DNA from: Proteobacteria bacterium SG_bin6
Lineage (GTDB): Bacteria; Pseudomonadota; Alphaproteobacteria; Sphingomonadales; Sphingomonadaceae
DNA: 64,000 nucleotides
Assembly (NCBI GenBank): GCA_002083435.1
Contig: LWDJ01000021.1
Location: forward strand, 29,043 to 93,042
Direction: 5' to 3'
Position 1 is the first letter of the stretch, and every line of letters starts with the position of its first letter. Position numbers and translations under genes: made by a program. Positions 46,220 through 57,057 of this stretch are shown piece after piece. A model generated the notes under the pieces. The model saw only the letters and a program-made list of their open reading frames with translations. It ran no database searches and was not told the origin of the DNA.

Positions 46220-47907
46220 TGGGGAGCCTCGCCGCCCCCTCGCCGCGCACCGCCGCGCCCACGCTCGTCAGCGGCGCGCAGGCGCTCGTCCAGGCGCTGG
46301 AGGCGCAGGGCGTGCGGCATGTGTTCGGTTATCCCGGCGGGGCGATCATGCCCTTTTACGATGCGCTGCCGGGCGCGGCGTTCGACCATATCCTGGTGCG
46401 CCACGAGCAGGCGGCGGCACTCGCCGCCGATGGCTATGCGCGGGTGAGCGGCGAGCCCGGCGTCTGCGTCGCCACCTCCGGCCCGGGCGCGACCAATTTG
46501 GTCACGGGCCTCGCCAACGCCTATATGGACAGCGTCGGCGTGGTCGCGATCACCGGGCAGGTGGCAACGCCGCTGATCGGCACCGATGCCTTCCAGGAAA
46601 TCGACATCTTGGGCATCACCCTGCCGATCACCAAGCATGGTTTTCTGGTGCGCGACGCGGAGGATATTCCGCAGATCGTCGCCGAAGCGTTCGAGATCGC
46701 GCGCGGGCCGCGCCCGGGGCCGGTGCTGATCGACCTGCCCAAGGATGTGGCGACCGCGCTGATCGAGCCGCGCCCGGCGACGATCCAGCGCGCGCCGCGC
46801 CCCTGCCCCAGCGCGGCCGCGCTCGCCACCGCGCAGGCGCTGATCGAGGGCGCGCGCGCGCCCTCGCTCTATATCGGCGGCGGGGTCGGCATCGCCGGAG
46901 CCGAGCGCGCGCTCCGCGCGTTCCAGGCGCGGACTGGCATCCCGGCGGTCGCCACGCTCAAGGGGCTCGGCGCGCTGCCGGGCGATCACCCCGATTTCCT
47001 GGGGATGCTCGGGATGCACGGCCACCGCGCCGCCAATGTCGCGGTCGATCGCGCCGATCTGCTGATCTGCGTCGGCGCGCGCTTCGACGACCGCGCGACC
47101 GGCAAGCTCGACGGCTTCGCGCCTAACGCGCGGATCATCCATATCGACGGCGACCCGGCCGAGATCGGGAAGCTGCGCGCGGCGAGCGTCGGTCTGGCCG
47201 GCCCGATCGACACTATCCTCGACGCGCTCGCCGGCGCCCCCGCGCCCGAAACCTGGCGCGCCCAGTGTCGCCGCTGGCATGGCGCGTGGGCGCCGCGCTA
47301 CGACGCCCCGGGCCAGGGCATCTATGCCCCCGCGCTGCTGCGCCAATTGTCCGATGCCGCCGGACGGGAGGCGATCTTCAGCTGCGATGTCGGCCAGCAC
47401 CAGATGTGGGTCGCGCAGCATTGTCGCTTCGCCCGCCCGCAAGCGCATCTGACGAGCGCCGGGCTCGGCACGATGGGCTATGGCATCCCGGCGGGCATCG
47501 GCGCGCTGCTCGCCGAGCCGGGGTCGACCGTCATCACCGTGACGGGTGACGGATCGATCATGATGAACATCCAGGAGCTGGCGACGATCCGCCGCTACCG
47601 GCTGCCGCTGAAGATCCTGCTGCTCGATAATGCCCAGCTCGGCATGGTCCGCCAGTGGCAGGAATTGTTCTTCGACGAGAATTTCTCCGAGGTCGATCTG
47701 TCGGACAATCCCGATTTCGCCGAGGTCGCGCGCTCGTTCGGGATCGAGGCGTTCACGATCGATCGGCGCGACGAGGTGGCGGGCGCGATCGAGCGGCTGC
47801 TGCGCACGCGCGGCCCGATCCTCTGCCAGGCGCGGATCGACCCGCGCGCGAATGTGTGGCCGCTGGTGCCGCCGAACAGCCCCAATATCCGGATGATGGA
47901 GCGATGA
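46219..47907 (+). CDS. ilvB: Acetolactate synthase large subunit
   Basis: A ThDP-dependent enzyme condensing two pyruvates, or pyruvate and 2-oxobutyrate. The 562-residue product has [35 protein letters not shown] (with the catalytic Glu), and the ThDP-binding motif [15 protein letters not shown]. The ATG at 46219 overlaps the ilvC stop by one base; an open extension inside ilvC is not family-like. Its small partner IlvM follows with an ATGA overlap. With such a short small subunit it corresponds to the IlvG/IlvM type. Confidence 0.94.
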   Translation: MGSLAAPSPRTAAPTLVSGAQALVQALEAQGVRHVFGYPGGAIMPFYDALPGAAFDHILVRHEQAAALAADGYARVSGEPGVCVATSGPGATNLVTGLANAYMDSVGVVAITGQVATPLIGTDAFQEIDILGITLPITKHGFLVRDAEDIPQIVAEAFEIARGPRPGPVLIDLPKDVATALIEPRPATIQRAPRPCPSAAALATAQALIEGARAPSLYIGGGVGIAGAERALRAFQARTGIPAVATLKGLGALPGDHPDFLGMLGMHGHRAANVAVDRADLLICVGARFDDRATGKLDGFAPNARIIHIDGDPAEIGKLRAASVGLAGPIDTILDALAGAPAPETWRAQCRRWHGAWAPRYDAPGQGIYAPALLRQLSDAAGREAIFSCDVGQHQMWVAQHCRFARPQAHLTSAGLGTMGYGIPAGIGALLAEPGSTVITVTGDGSIMMNIQELATIRRYRLPLKILLLDNAQLGMVRQWQELFFDENFSEVDLSDNPDFAEVARSFGIEAFTIDRRDEVAGAIERLLRTRGPILCQARIDPRANVWPLVPPNSPNIRMMER

Positions 47908-48149
47908 GCGTCACCCTCGCCATCGCCTTCGATCCCGCCGAGGGCGCGGTGCCCCGGCTGCTGACGCTGATCGAGCGGCGCGGCTTCGCGCTCACCGGCA
48001 TCCGCATGGAAAGCGGGGCGCCGGCGCGGATCGCGCTCGATCTGCTGCCGCGCGACGCCGGGCGCTGCCCGCACACGCTCGATCGCCAGCTCCGCCGGCT
48101 GCACGGCATCCATCACATCGAAGTTCTGAGCGAAGGGCCACGCGCATGA
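47904..48149 (+). CDS. ilvM: Acetolactate synthase small subunit, short IlvM type
   Basis: An 81-residue ACT-domain protein: [28 protein letters not shown], then [18 protein letters not shown] and a C-terminal IHHIEVL strand. It would stabilise and regulate the large subunit. Most alphaproteobacteria have the longer IlvN/IlvH (about 160-170 residues); this half-length form resembles enterobacterial and xanthomonad IlvM. ATGA overlaps at both ends couple it to ilvB and leuA. The frame is open upstream inside ilvB, but the ATG at 47904 gives the correct ACT start. Confidence 0.83.
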   Translation: MSVTLAIAFDPAEGAVPRLLTLIERRGFALTGIRMESGAPARIALDLLPRDAGRCPHTLDRQLRRLHGIHHIEVLSEGPRA

Positions 48150-49732
48150 CCGGCACGGACAGCCATGTACGGATCTTCGACACGAGCTTGCGCGACGGCG
48201 AGCAGGCGCCGGGTTTCTCGATGACGCCCGATGCCAAGCTCCGCGTCGCGCGCGCGCTCGCGGCTTTGCGCGTCGATGTGATCGAGGCGGGGTTCGCCGG
48301 CGCCTCCCCGGGCGAGGCGGAGGCTATTCGCGCCATCGCCCGCCAGATCGAAGGCCCGGTGATCGCCTCGCTCGCCCGCGCGCGGCGGAGCGATATCGAT
48401 GCCGCGCTCGCCGCCATCGCCCCCGCCAGCCGCCGCCGCGTCCATGTGTTCCTCGGCACCAGCCCGATCCACCGCGAGCACAAGCTCGGCATGACGCGGC
48501 AGCAGGTGTTGAGCGAGATCCGCGCGAATGTCGCCTATGCGCGCGAGCGGTGCGACGACGTGGAATTCTCCGCCGAGGACGCGATCCGCACCGAGCGCGA
48601 CTTCCTGGTCGAAGCGCTCGCGGCGGCGGCGGCGGAAGGCGCGACGACGCTCAACGTGCCGGACACGGTCGGCTATGCGACGCCCGACGAGATCGAGGCG
48701 CTGTTCCGCTATCTGCTGGGCGCGGTGCCGCACGCCGCCGGGACGATCTTCTCCGCGCATTGCCATGACGATCTCGGGATGGCGGTCGCCAATTCGCTCG
48801 CGGCGGTGAAGGGCGGCGCGCGCCAGGTGGAATGCGCGCTCAACGGCATTGGCGAGCGCGCGGGCAACTGCGCGCTGGAAGATCTGGTGATGGCGCTGAA
48901 AACCCGCGCCGATGCGTTCGGCGTCACGACCGCGATCGACACGCCCCAGCTGATGAACGCGAGCCGCGCGCTGGCGCAGGCCACCAACACCCCGCCACCG
49001 CGCAACAAGGCGATCGTAGGCGCCAATGCCTTCGCCCATGAATCGGGCATCCACCAGCACGGCATCCTCCAGAACCGCGAGACGTACGAGATCATGAAAC
49101 CGGAAGATATCGGGCTTGCGACCGACGGGATCGTCCTCGGCAAGCATTCGGGGCGCCATGCGCTCGCCGCGCGCGCCCGCGCGCTCGGCTATGCGCTGGA
49201 CGGCGAGAAGCTCGACGCGCTGTTCACCGCGTTCAAGGCGGTGGCGGACGAGGTCGGCACGGTCGATACCGCGCGGCTGCTCGCACTGCTCGGCGCGCAG
49301 GAAAGCGGCCGCCCGCCCCGGCTGTGGCGGCTGAGCAAGGTCGATATTCGCGCGCCCGTGTCGGCCACCGCCCAGCCGGTCGCGCGGGTCGAGCTTGATC
49401 ATGGCGAGCGCGGCAAGGTGACCGATGTCGCCGCCGCCGCCGGCGAACTGGACGCGGCGTTCCTGGCGGTGAGCCATATCATCGGTATCCCGGCGCGGGT
49501 CGAGCATCTGGAGATGCAGTATCTGGCGGCTGATCCCACCGATCCCGGCGATGACGGGCAAGGCGCGAAGGTGCTGGTGGAAATCGCGATCGAGGCGGGC
49601 GGCGAGCGCTTCGCCGGACGCGCCCGGGCGCGCGACATCGTGCCGGGCTGCGTCAGCGCGTTCGTCGATGCGCTGAGCAACGCCGAAGCGGTGCGCGCGC
49701 TCGGCGCGGCGGGGCAGGCGCGCGCGGCATGA
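48146..49732 (+). CDS. leuA: 2-isopropylmalate synthase
   Basis: LeuA condenses acetyl-CoA with 2-oxoisovalerate, the committed step to leucine. The 528-residue product has the catalytic and metal-site motifs [32 protein letters not shown] (HxH metal ligands) and [13 protein letters not shown]. The C-terminal regulatory domain (about 400-525) that binds leucine for feedback inhibition is present. It overlaps ilvM and leuB as ATGA. Length is the usual for the LeuA type 1 group. Confidence 0.94.
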   Translation: MTGTDSHVRIFDTSLRDGEQAPGFSMTPDAKLRVARALAALRVDVIEAGFAGASPGEAEAIRAIARQIEGPVIASLARARRSDIDAALAAIAPASRRRVHVFLGTSPIHREHKLGMTRQQVLSEIRANVAYARERCDDVEFSAEDAIRTERDFLVEALAAAAAEGATTLNVPDTVGYATPDEIEALFRYLLGAVPHAAGTIFSAHCHDDLGMAVANSLAAVKGGARQVECALNGIGERAGNCALEDLVMALKTRADAFGVTTAIDTPQLMNASRALAQATNTPPPRNKAIVGANAFAHESGIHQHGILQNRETYEIMKPEDIGLATDGIVLGKHSGRHALAARARALGYALDGEKLDALFTAFKAVADEVGTVDTARLLALLGAQESGRPPRLWRLSKVDIRAPVSATAQPVARVELDHGERGKVTDVAAAAGELDAAFLAVSHIIGIPARVEHLEMQYLAADPTDPGDDGQGAKVLVEIAIEAGGERFAGRARARDIVPGCVSAFVDALSNAEAVRALGAAGQARAA

Positions 49733-50784
49733 GACTAGCGGTGCTGCCGGGCGACGGCATCGGCCCGGAGGTGACGGCGGAGGCGGTCGCCGCGCTGCGG
49801 CTGGCGGCGGATCAGGGCGGGTTCGCCCTGGAGCTGAGCGAACACCCGTTCGGCGGCGCCGCGATCGACGCCTGCGGCACGCCGCTTCCTGAGGCAACGC
49901 TTGCCGCCTGCCGCGCGGCGGACGGGTTGTTGATGGGCGCGGTCGGCGGGCCGGCCTGGGACAATGCCCCGCAACGGCCCGAGGCGGGGTTGCTGGCTTT
50001 ACGCGCCGCGCTCGGCCTCTACGCCAATCTGCGGCCCGCGCGGGTGATTCCCGGACTGGAGGCGCTTTCGCCGCTGCGCCCGGAGCTGGCGCGGGGGACC
50101 GACATTCTCGTCGTGCGCGAGCTGACCGGCGGCCTCTATTTCGGCGCGCGTGAGGAAGGCGCAGAGGCGGCGAGTGACCTGTGCGCCTATAGCGCGCAGG
50201 AAGTCACCCGCGTCGCCCATGTCGCGTTCCGCGCGGCGCAGGGCCGGCGCGGGCGGGTGACGCTCGTCGACAAGGCCAATGTCCTCGCCACCTCACGGCT
50301 GTGGCGGCGGGTGGTGACGCGGGTGGCGGCGGAATACCCGGGGGTGACGCTCGATCACCTCTATGTCGATGCCGCCGCGATGGAGCTGGTCCGCCGGCCG
50401 GCGCGCTTCGACGTGATCCTCACCGAAAATCTGTTCGGCGATATTCTTTCCGATCAACTCTCGGCGGTGGCCGGCTCGATCGGCCTGCTCGGCTCGGCGA
50501 GCCTGGGGAATGGCGGGCCGGGATTGTTCGAGCCGATCCACGGCTCGGCCCCCGATATCGCCGGGCGGGGCATCGCCAACCCCGCCGGTGCGATCGCGAG
50601 CGCCGCGATGCTGCTCGACGCGCTCGGCCAGGGCGCGGCGGCGCGCGCGCTCCACGCCGCGATCGAGGCGGCGGTGCTCGGCGGCTGCCGCACCCGCGAT
50701 CTCGGCGGCGCGGCGACCACCGCCGAGCTGGGCGCCGCGATCCGCACCGCCTTCGCCGCCACGACGCTGGAAGCAGCGGCATGA
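49729..50784 (+). CDS. leuB: 3-isopropylmalate dehydrogenase
   Basis: LeuB oxidatively decarboxylates 3-isopropylmalate with NAD. The 351-residue product has [34 protein letters not shown], the catalytic [13 protein letters not shown] and [11 protein letters not shown], then [18 protein letters not shown]. Length is normal. It begins inside the leuA stop (ATGA) and its stop overlaps leuC in the same way, continuing the coupled operon. Confidence 0.95.
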   Translation: MRLAVLPGDGIGPEVTAEAVAALRLAADQGGFALELSEHPFGGAAIDACGTPLPEATLAACRAADGLLMGAVGGPAWDNAPQRPEAGLLALRAALGLYANLRPARVIPGLEALSPLRPELARGTDILVVRELTGGLYFGAREEGAEAASDLCAYSAQEVTRVAHVAFRAAQGRRGRVTLVDKANVLATSRLWRRVVTRVAAEYPGVTLDHLYVDAAAMELVRRPARFDVILTENLFGDILSDQLSAVAGSIGLLGSASLGNGGPGLFEPIHGSAPDIAGRGIANPAGAIASAAMLLDALGQGAAARALHAAIEAAVLGGCRTRDLGGAATTAELGAAIRTAFAATTLEAAA

Positions 50785-52196
50785 CGGCGCGCACGCTCTA
50801 CCAGAAAATCTGGGACGATCACGTCGTCACCCGGCGCGAGGATGGCACCTGCCTGCTCTATATCGATCGGCATCTGGTGCATGAGGTCACCTCGCCCCAG
50901 GCCTTCGCGGGCTTGCGCGCCGCCGGGCGCCAAGTCCGCCGCCCCGATCTGACGCTGGCGGTGCCCGACCATAACCTGCCGACCACCGCGCGCACCGACG
51001 CGGCCGGGCGCCCGCTCCCCATCGCCGATCCGGCGAGCGCGGCGCAGCTTGCCGCCCTTGAAGCCAATGTCGCCGATTTCGGCATTCCCTATATCCCCGC
51101 CACCGCGCCCGAGCAGGGGATCGTCCATGTCATCGGCCCCGAACAGGGCTTCACCCTGCCCGGCACCACGCTCGTCTGCGGTGATAGCCATACGGCGGCG
51201 CATGGCGCGCTCGGCGCGCTCGCCTTCGGGATCGGCACCAGCGAGGTCGAGCATGTGCTGGCGACGCAATGCCTCTGGCTGCGCCCGGCGAAGACGCTGG
51301 AGGTGCGGGTGGAGGGGACGCTCGGCCATGGCGTTTCGCCCAAGGATGTGATCCTCGCGATCATCGCGCGGCTCGGCGCGGGCGGCGGCGCGGGGCAGGT
51401 GATCGAATATCGCGGCGACACTTTCGCCGCCATGAGCATCGAGGGGCGGCTGACGATCGCCAATATGTCGATCGAGGCCGGCGCGCGCTCGGGCCTGTTC
51501 GCGCCCGATGACAAGACGTTCGACTATCTGAAAGGGCGGCCGCGTGCGCCCAGCGGCGAAGCTTGGGACCAAGCCGTGGCGCGCTGGCGATCCCTCGCCA
51601 GCGATCCGGGCGCAGCGTTCGATGCGAGCGTCCGCCTCGACGCGAGCGGTATCGCCCCGGTCGTCACCTGGGGCACCTCGCCCGATCAGCTCGCGCCGAT
51701 CACCGGCCATGTCCCCAGTCCCGACGATACCGCCGATCCGGCGAGCACCCGCGCCGCACTCGCCTATATGGGCCTCACCCCCGGCACCGCGCTACAGGAT
51801 GTGAGCGTCGAGCATGTCTTCATCGGCAGTTGCACCAACAGCCGCCTGGAGGATCTGCGCGCCGCCGCGCAGGTGGTGCGGGGGCGCCGGATCGCGCCCG
51901 GCATCAAGCAGGCGCTCGTCGTCCCCGGCTCCGGGCTGGTGAAGCGCGCGGCGGAGGCCGAGGGGCTTGATCGGCTGTTCACCGAGGCGGGCTTTGAATG
52001 GCGCGAGCCGGGTTGCTCGATGTGCCTTGCGATGAACCCGGACAAGGTGCCCCCGGGCGAGCGCTGCGCCTCCACCAGCAACCGCAATTTCGCTGGGCGC
52101 CAGGGGCCGGGCGCGCGCACGCATCTGCTCTCCCCCGCCATGGCCGCCGCCGCCGCCATCGCCGGACGCCTCGCCGATGTGCGGGCGTTCGCATGA
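50781..52196 (+). CDS. leuC: 3-isopropylmalate dehydratase large subunit
   Basis: LeuC with LeuD isomerises 2- to 3-isopropylmalate using a 4Fe-4S cluster. From the ATG at 50781 the product is 471 residues, opening [12 protein letters not shown], with [23 protein letters not shown] and the cluster Cys in [12 protein letters not shown] and [11 protein letters not shown]. This is the bacterial type 1 LeuC. The start overlaps the leuB stop; an open extension inside leuB is not family-like. It overlaps leuD as ATGA. Confidence 0.95.
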   Translation: MTARTLYQKIWDDHVVTRREDGTCLLYIDRHLVHEVTSPQAFAGLRAAGRQVRRPDLTLAVPDHNLPTTARTDAAGRPLPIADPASAAQLAALEANVADFGIPYIPATAPEQGIVHVIGPEQGFTLPGTTLVCGDSHTAAHGALGALAFGIGTSEVEHVLATQCLWLRPAKTLEVRVEGTLGHGVSPKDVILAIIARLGAGGGAGQVIEYRGDTFAAMSIEGRLTIANMSIEAGARSGLFAPDDKTFDYLKGRPRAPSGEAWDQAVARWRSLASDPGAAFDASVRLDASGIAPVVTWGTSPDQLAPITGHVPSPDDTADPASTRAALAYMGLTPGTALQDVSVEHVFIGSCTNSRLEDLRAAAQVVRGRRIAPGIKQALVVPGSGLVKRAAEAEGLDRLFTEAGFEWREPGCSMCLAMNPDKVPPGERCASTSNRNFAGRQGPGARTHLLSPAMAAAAAIAGRLADVRAFA

Positions 52197-52786
52197 GCGG
52201 CATCACCCGCCTCTCCGGCGCCGCCTGCCCGCTGGGGCGCGCGAATATCGATACCGACGCGATCATCGCGGCGGAGCATCTGAAGACCACCGCGCGCGAG
52301 GGCCTTGGCGTCCACGCGTTTGCCGCGCTGCGCGCCGAGCCCGGCAGCCCGCTCGCCGATCCGCGCTATGCAGGCGCGCCGATCCTGATCGCGGGCGAGA
52401 ATTTCGGCTGCGGATCGAGCCGCGAACACGCCGCCTGGGCGCTGGCGGATGCCGGCATTCGCGCGGTGATCGCGCCGAGCTTCGCCGACATTTTCGCGAG
52501 CAACGCGTTCAAGAACGGCATCGTCACCGTCGCCTTGCCCGCCGAGGCCGTCGCGCGGCTGATGACGGTGGCGACCGAGGCGCCGCTGACGATCGACCTT
52601 GAGACGACGACGGTGACCACGCCCTTCCAGGATCGTTTCACCTTCGCGCTCGATCCGTTCCGCCGCGACAGCCTGATGACCGGGCTCGACGAGATCGCGC
52701 TCACCCTGCGCGCCGAACCGGCCATCGCCGCGTTCGAGGCGGCGCCCCGGCCCGCGCCGCCCCTAGAGCGGTTTTCGATCCGATGA
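52193..52786 (+). CDS. leuD: 3-isopropylmalate dehydratase small subunit
   Basis: The swivel-domain partner of LeuC. The 197-residue product has [37 protein letters not shown] and [17 protein letters not shown]. Starting at the ATG at 52193 it overlaps leuC as ATGA; an open extension inside leuC was rejected. The last residues (LERFSIR) and the stop codon are encoded within a palindromic intergenic repeat (52763-52868), so the C-terminus has probably been reshaped by insertion of that element. The catalytic core is unaffected. Confidence 0.94.
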   Translation: MSGITRLSGAACPLGRANIDTDAIIAAEHLKTTAREGLGVHAFAALRAEPGSPLADPRYAGAPILIAGENFGCGSSREHAAWALADAGIRAVIAPSFADIFASNAFKNGIVTVALPAEAVARLMTVATEAPLTIDLETTTVTTPFQDRFTFALDPFRRDSLMTGLDEIALTLRAEPAIAAFEAAPRPAPPLERFSIR

Positions 52787-52868
52787 AATCGGATCGCCGC
52801 TCTATACTTTTGTTTATCCGCGATTTCCGAGCCGGCAGGTGATTCCACCTGCCTCGAAATCGCTCTAG
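52763..52868. repeat. 106-base palindromic intergenic repeat overlapping leuD 3' end
   Basis: The element is bounded by CTAGAGCG (52763-52770) and CGCTCTAG (52861-52868), exact reverse complements. Inside are two hairpins: GATCCGAT-GAA-ATCGGATC flanked by GAGCGG/CCGCTC, and GCAGGTG-ATT-CCACCTGC nested in GCGATTTC/GAAATCGC. It resembles intergenic repeats I recall as common in alphaproteobacterial genomes. It may also act as the transcriptional end of the ilv-leu operon and of the convergent TonB receptor gene. Confidence 0.75.
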
Positions 52869-52872
52869 CGGT

Positions 52873-55494
52873 TCAGAAGTTCACCGCCACCCGGCCATAG
52901 ACGAAGCGCCCGTTGAAGCCGAACGGCGACAGGTTGCTATAGGGCAGGAAATAGCTGTTCGGGGTGAACCCCGGCGCCCCCGCCGCATCGCCCGTCGGCA
53001 GGCGATCGGGATAGACGTCGAAGATATTATCCGATCCCACTGCCAGCAGCAGCGGCCCGGTGGGCCGGAAACGCAGCTCGAAATCGGTGACCCATTTGGG
53101 GGTCAGCTGGAAATCGCCCGCCACCGTGCCAAGCGGCGCGGTGAGCGCGCCGTTGGACGCAGCCCATACCGTGCCATAGCGGTTGGTGCGCGCGGTGGCG
53201 CTGAACTTGCCCAGCTCCCAATCGAGCGCGAGATTGAGCTTGGAACGCGGCTGGCCGTCAGTCAGACGGAAGCTTTCCTGGCGCCCGAACAGCACGATGC
53301 CCGGCAGCGAAGGCAGCACCGCCCGGTTGATGATGCTGGTGTTGTTGTAGTTGTAGCCCGCCGTCAGCGTGAACTTGCCCGCGCCGAACTCCGGCACGCG
53401 GTAGCTGCCGACGATGTCGACGCCCTCCGTCCGCGTATCCGCACCGTTCACGAAGAAGCGCGCCGAGGTGACATTGGTGATCCCCGCGCCGGTCAGCAAG
53501 TTGACGACGCCCGCCCCGGTGAGGTTCTCGGTCAGCAGCACCCGGTCGTTGATCCGGATGTTGTAATAGTCGGCGGTGATGCTGAGCCCGTCGATCAGGG
53601 TGAAAGTGATGCCGCCGGCGATGTTCAGCGCGCGTTCGGGGCGCAGCTGGCGCCCGCCGAGCGCGGTCGCGACCGGGCTGGTGGCGGGGAAAGTGCCGAC
53701 CTCGATCAGCTGCGCGACGCCGTTGACCACGGTGTTGTTGGTCGAGGTGGTCGCGAAGAATTGCTGCGCGAGGCTGGGTGCGCGGAACCCCGAGGAGACC
53801 GAACCGCGAATCGCGATGCCGGGGATGATTTCCCACCGCGCCGCGATCTTGCCGTTCCAGGTTTCGCCAAAGTCCGAATAATTCTCGTACCGGCCCGCGC
53901 CCTGCACGACGAAATTCTTGGTCACGTCGACATCGATTTCGACATAGCCGGCATAGCTGCGGCGCGAGACGTCGATCGCGTTGTTGGGGCGGAAGCCGGG
54001 GAACACCTGCGCCCCGCCCGCGCCGTTGAACGGTGCCGCCGAGAAGGGACCGTTGATATAGCTCGCGACATTGCCCTCGCGGATCGCGAAATTCTCGTTG
54101 CGATATTCGCCGCCGAACGCGACGCCCAGGCTCGACAGCCCCTCGATGTCGAACTTGCGGTTGAAATCGAGATTGACCGTCGCCTGGCGGAAGAACAGCC
54201 CGCCCGCATCGAAGCGCTGCGGCGAGTTGGCGCCGCCGAGCGAGACGTTGAAGCTGTCGATCGTCTGGTAATCGAGCCGGTTCGAGCCGGCGGTGAACGA
54301 CAGATCGCCATTCCACCCCGCGACATCGCCCTTGATCCCGACCGATCCCGAGGCATCTTCGATCATGCTCTTGATGCGGGGCAGGAAGCCATTGGGATAA
54401 TAAGGCACGAATGTGGTGGTGGAGGCGGAGAAATCGCGGTTGCGCGCGTCGTTCGCGCGCCGATAGAAGCCCGCGCCGACACCGTCGCGGATGCCGTAGC
54501 TGCCAAAGGCATAGACCTGCAGATCGGGGCCGAGATTGGCGCCGGCGTTGAAGAACAGGTTGTAATCGGTCACCTGTCCATCGCCATAGCCGTGGGTGAA
54601 GCGATCGATCGTCAACTCGCGCGGATCGCTCAGCCCGCCCACCAGCGGATATTGTCGGCGCGGATCGGCGCCCGAGCGCTGAGTGGGGTTGCGATCACGG
54701 AACTGCGCGGAGAAGCTGAAATAGCCGTCCGGGCCGATCGGCAAGCCAAAGCGCGTGGCAAGCGTGAGCGTGCCGCCATCGGTACGCTCCACTTCGGGGC
54801 CGTTGTTCAGGCGCAGGATGTCGTTGTTGCCGCCCCCGGGGGTGAGAATCTGCGGCTGGCCATTGGCGGCGAGCGCGACCCCCGCCACCTGGAACACGCC
54901 CGGCAGGGTAGTGACATAACGGCCATAGGTCGCGCTCGCGCTCACCCCGGGGCGCCTCGACAGTTGCAGGTTGATGACGCCAGCGATCGCGTCCGAGCCA
55001 TATTGCGACGAGGCACCGTCGCGCAGCACCTCGATCCGGTCGATCGCGATCGGCGGAATTTCGTTGAGATCGACCGCGGTCGAGCCGCGCCCGACCGAGC
55101 CGTTCAAGTTGATCAGCGCCGACTGGTGCCGCCTTTTGCCGTTCACCAGCACCAGCACCTGATCGGGCGCGAGCCCGCGCAAGGTCGCCGGGCGCAGCGA
55201 ATCCGTCCCATCGGTGAGCGAGGGCTGCGGGAAGTTGAACGAGGGGACGAGCTGGTTGAGCAGCTTGTTGGTCTCGGTCTGGCCGCTGTGACTAAGCGAT
55301 TCGGCGGAAATCACGTCGATGGGCACCGGGCTGTCGGCCACGGTGCGGCCCGGGACGCGCGATCCGGTGACGATCACGTCCTGGTCGGGGGCCTCCTGCT
55401 GCTCGGCGCCGCCGGGCAGTGATTGTGCCGCCGCCGGCATCGCCAGCGCCAAGGGCGCGACACTCGCCGCAAGCGCGAACCCGAATTTGGTCAT
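52873..55494 (-). CDS. TonB-dependent outer-membrane receptor
   Basis: The 873-residue product starts at ATG 55494 with GGAGA upstream and a Sec signal (ALAASVAPLALAMPAAAQ). A plug domain follows, with the TonB-box-like DVIVTGSRVPG, SPVPIDVIS and LRGLAPDQVLVLVNGKRRH. The remainder is a long beta-barrel ending GRFVYGRVAVNF with a C-terminal aromatic residue. It should take up a nutrient across the outer membrane using TonB energy; the barrel gives no clear substrate. Its size and the long NGKRRHQS plug stretch fit the sphingomonad-rich carbohydrate or general TBDR group. It stands alone and is divergent from the DUF4402 cluster. Confidence 0.93.
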   Translation of the reverse strand: MTKFGFALAASVAPLALAMPAAAQSLPGGAEQQEAPDQDVIVTGSRVPGRTVADSPVPIDVISAESLSHSGQTETNKLLNQLVPSFNFPQPSLTDGTDSLRPATLRGLAPDQVLVLVNGKRRHQSALINLNGSVGRGSTAVDLNEIPPIAIDRIEVLRDGASSQYGSDAIAGVINLQLSRRPGVSASATYGRYVTTLPGVFQVAGVALAANGQPQILTPGGGNNDILRLNNGPEVERTDGGTLTLATRFGLPIGPDGYFSFSAQFRDRNPTQRSGADPRRQYPLVGGLSDPRELTIDRFTHGYGDGQVTDYNLFFNAGANLGPDLQVYAFGSYGIRDGVGAGFYRRANDARNRDFSASTTTFVPYYPNGFLPRIKSMIEDASGSVGIKGDVAGWNGDLSFTAGSNRLDYQTIDSFNVSLGGANSPQRFDAGGLFFRQATVNLDFNRKFDIEGLSSLGVAFGGEYRNENFAIREGNVASYINGPFSAAPFNGAGGAQVFPGFRPNNAIDVSRRSYAGYVEIDVDVTKNFVVQGAGRYENYSDFGETWNGKIAARWEIIPGIAIRGSVSSGFRAPSLAQQFFATTSTNNTVVNGVAQLIEVGTFPATSPVATALGGRQLRPERALNIAGGITFTLIDGLSITADYYNIRINDRVLLTENLTGAGVVNLLTGAGITNVTSARFFVNGADTRTEGVDIVGSYRVPEFGAGKFTLTAGYNYNNTSIINRAVLPSLPGIVLFGRQESFRLTDGQPRSKLNLALDWELGKFSATARTNRYGTVWAASNGALTAPLGTVAGDFQLTPKWVTDFELRFRPTGPLLLAVGSDNIFDVYPDRLPTGDAAGAPGFTPNSYFLPYSNLSPFGFNGRFVYGRVAVNF

Positions 55495-55778
55495 CCCCAC
55501 AGTCTCCCTGAATTGGGGTCGTTGCCCCTGTCGTCCGGCAGCGGCCGGCACGAACGATCAATATGCCGCAACTTTCTGCAATTTTGTAATAGATTTTCTT
55601 GATTTGGTGCAAGTCGGGGTCGAAACCGTGCTTTTCGCGGCTTGCGGCAGCCTTGGTCAGCTGGCAGCCGAGCGCATCCCGAGATTGGGTAAGGCGCGGA
55701 TTTCCAAAAGATGCTTAACCTCCGCTTCAGGCTATCTGCTTACGTAATTACCGATGAGTCGGGGCTAACGCTTCGGCC

Positions 55779-56288
55779 ATGAGCGGCAGCAACATCGTTC
55801 CAAACCCCTCGGTGTCGTTGCCCTTCTTGATCGTGGCCGCCGCGTTTTCCAGCAGCGCGGCGGCACAGACACGATCGAGCACGTCGGCCGATGCGAGCGT
55901 GGTGATCCTCCGCGCCGCATCGGCCGAACAGGCCGAACCGCTCGATTTCGGGCGGGTGATGCCATCCGCCACCGGCGGCGTGATGACGCTGTCGCCCGAT
56001 GGCGCACTAAATTGCACCGGCGGCATGATCTGCGCGTCGCGCGGTCAGGCGGCGCGCTTCCGGCTGACGGGATCGGACGACGTCGTCACGATCGGCATAT
56101 CGGAGAGCGTGGCGCTGGCGGGTCCCGGCGGCGAATCGGTCGCTTTGCGCCCGCTGGTGTCGGCGCGCGAGGTAACGCTGCGCGGCGGCAGCGGCGACCT
56201 GAGCGTCGGCGGCACGCTGACGATCGCGGGCAACCAGGCACCCGGCGCCTATACCGGCCGCTACGTGCTCGATCTGCAATATCAGTAA
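55779..56288 (+). CDS. DUF4402 pilin-like subunit 1
   Basis: A 169-residue secreted protein. A signal peptide (LIVAAAFSSSAAAQ) is followed by a single beta-sandwich domain of the DUF4402 family. Landmarks are DFGRVMPSATGGVMTLSPDG, the Cys pair in NCTGGMIC, and the C-terminal pattern GGTLTIAGNQAPGAYTGRYVLDLQYQ (read in two parts here). It is the most divergent of four such genes between 55779 and 58140 that lead into a chaperone and a usher. It is probably a minor or tip subunit of a thin surface fibre. Confidence 0.8.
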   Translation: MSGSNIVPNPSVSLPFLIVAAAFSSSAAAQTRSSTSADASVVILRAASAEQAEPLDFGRVMPSATGGVMTLSPDGALNCTGGMICASRGQAARFRLTGSDDVVTIGISESVALAGPGGESVALRPLVSAREVTLRGGSGDLSVGGTLTIAGNQAPGAYTGRYVLDLQYQ

Positions 56289-56380
56289 CGACAAGCCGCG
56301 AAAGCGCGCCCGGCGTGCCGCCGACCATCAAATGATGGTAATCACGTGCTTAACCAGAGTCTCTAACCCTGTCGGTAATT

Positions 56381-56399
56381 CCCCGTAGTTATACCGGGG
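56381..56399. promoter_or_regulatory. Short stem-loop upstream of DUF4402 subunit 2
   Basis: CCCCGTA (56381-56387) pairs with TAC-C-GGGG (56392-56399) with one bulged C and a four-base loop, 51 bases before the next start. It may be a weak terminator after subunit 1 or a leader structure. Confidence 0.35.
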
Positions 56400-56449
56400 T
56401 TGTCGGTCGCTGGGGCCGGCTTCTTCGAATTACTTTAGGGGTTTTGCAC

Positions 56450-56938
56450 ATGAAGGTGAATTTCAAGCTGCTCGGCGTCGCCGGGGTGTTGGCGGCTGGC
56501 CTGGCGATGCCGGCTCATGCCGAAACCGCGCAGGGCGATGCGACGGTCAAGATCCTCCAGGCGATCACCGTCACGAAGGCCGCCGACCTCAACTTCGGCA
56601 ACGTCGTTCCCTCGGCCAGCGCGGCGACCGTCGCGGTTGGCGAAGATGGCACCCGCACCTGCGGCACCGGCCTCAACTGCTATGGCACCACCGCCGCGGG
56701 CGCGTTCAACGTGACCGGCGCCGCGGGTGAAACCGTGTCGGTGGGCATCGATACGCCCAGCATCCAGCTGAGCAACGGCACCCAGTCGATGGCGGTCGCG
56801 CTGACGACGGCGACCAGCTCGCTGACGCTGGCGGGCGGCACCGGCAGCTTCCGCGTGGCGGGCACGCTGTCGGTCGGCGCCAATCAGGCGGCGGGCACCT
56901 ATACCGGCCAGTACAACGTCTCGGTCAACTATCAGTAA
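56450..56938 (+). CDS. DUF4402 pilin-like subunit 2
   Basis: A 162-residue secreted protein from the ATG at 56450 (AGGGG about ten bases upstream; the TTG two codons earlier is unlikely). The signal peptide ends LAMPAHAE. The domain shows ILQAITVTKAADLNFGNVV, the Cys pair in TCGTGLNC, and GTLSVGANQAAGTYTGQYN ending VSVNYQ. It is very like the fourth subunit (57655-58140), suggesting a recent duplication. Its strong leader and conserved ending make it a candidate major subunit. Confidence 0.85.
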   Translation: MKVNFKLLGVAGVLAAGLAMPAHAETAQGDATVKILQAITVTKAADLNFGNVVPSASAATVAVGEDGTRTCGTGLNCYGTTAAGAFNVTGAAGETVSVGIDTPSIQLSNGTQSMAVALTTATSSLTLAGGTGSFRVAGTLSVGANQAAGTYTGQYNVSVNYQ

Positions 56939-57057
56939 CCGCGTTTCACCAGAGGCTTAGCCGGCGCGACACTCGCCGTCCCTTCCCTGCCGCGGTCCGC
57001 GCCGGCGCCTACTGGTGAATGACTCAACGCTCTGGCATGGTGGCGCTGGAAGCCACC

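Noticed and set aside
46108..47448. Minus-strand frame of about 446 codons opposite ilvB
   Set aside because: Antisense shadow; ilvB motifs and operon overlaps are decisive.
53761..55422. Plus-strand open frame of about 550 codons opposite the TonB receptor
   Set aside because: Antisense shadow with low-complexity composition; the receptor on the other strand has signal, plug and barrel.
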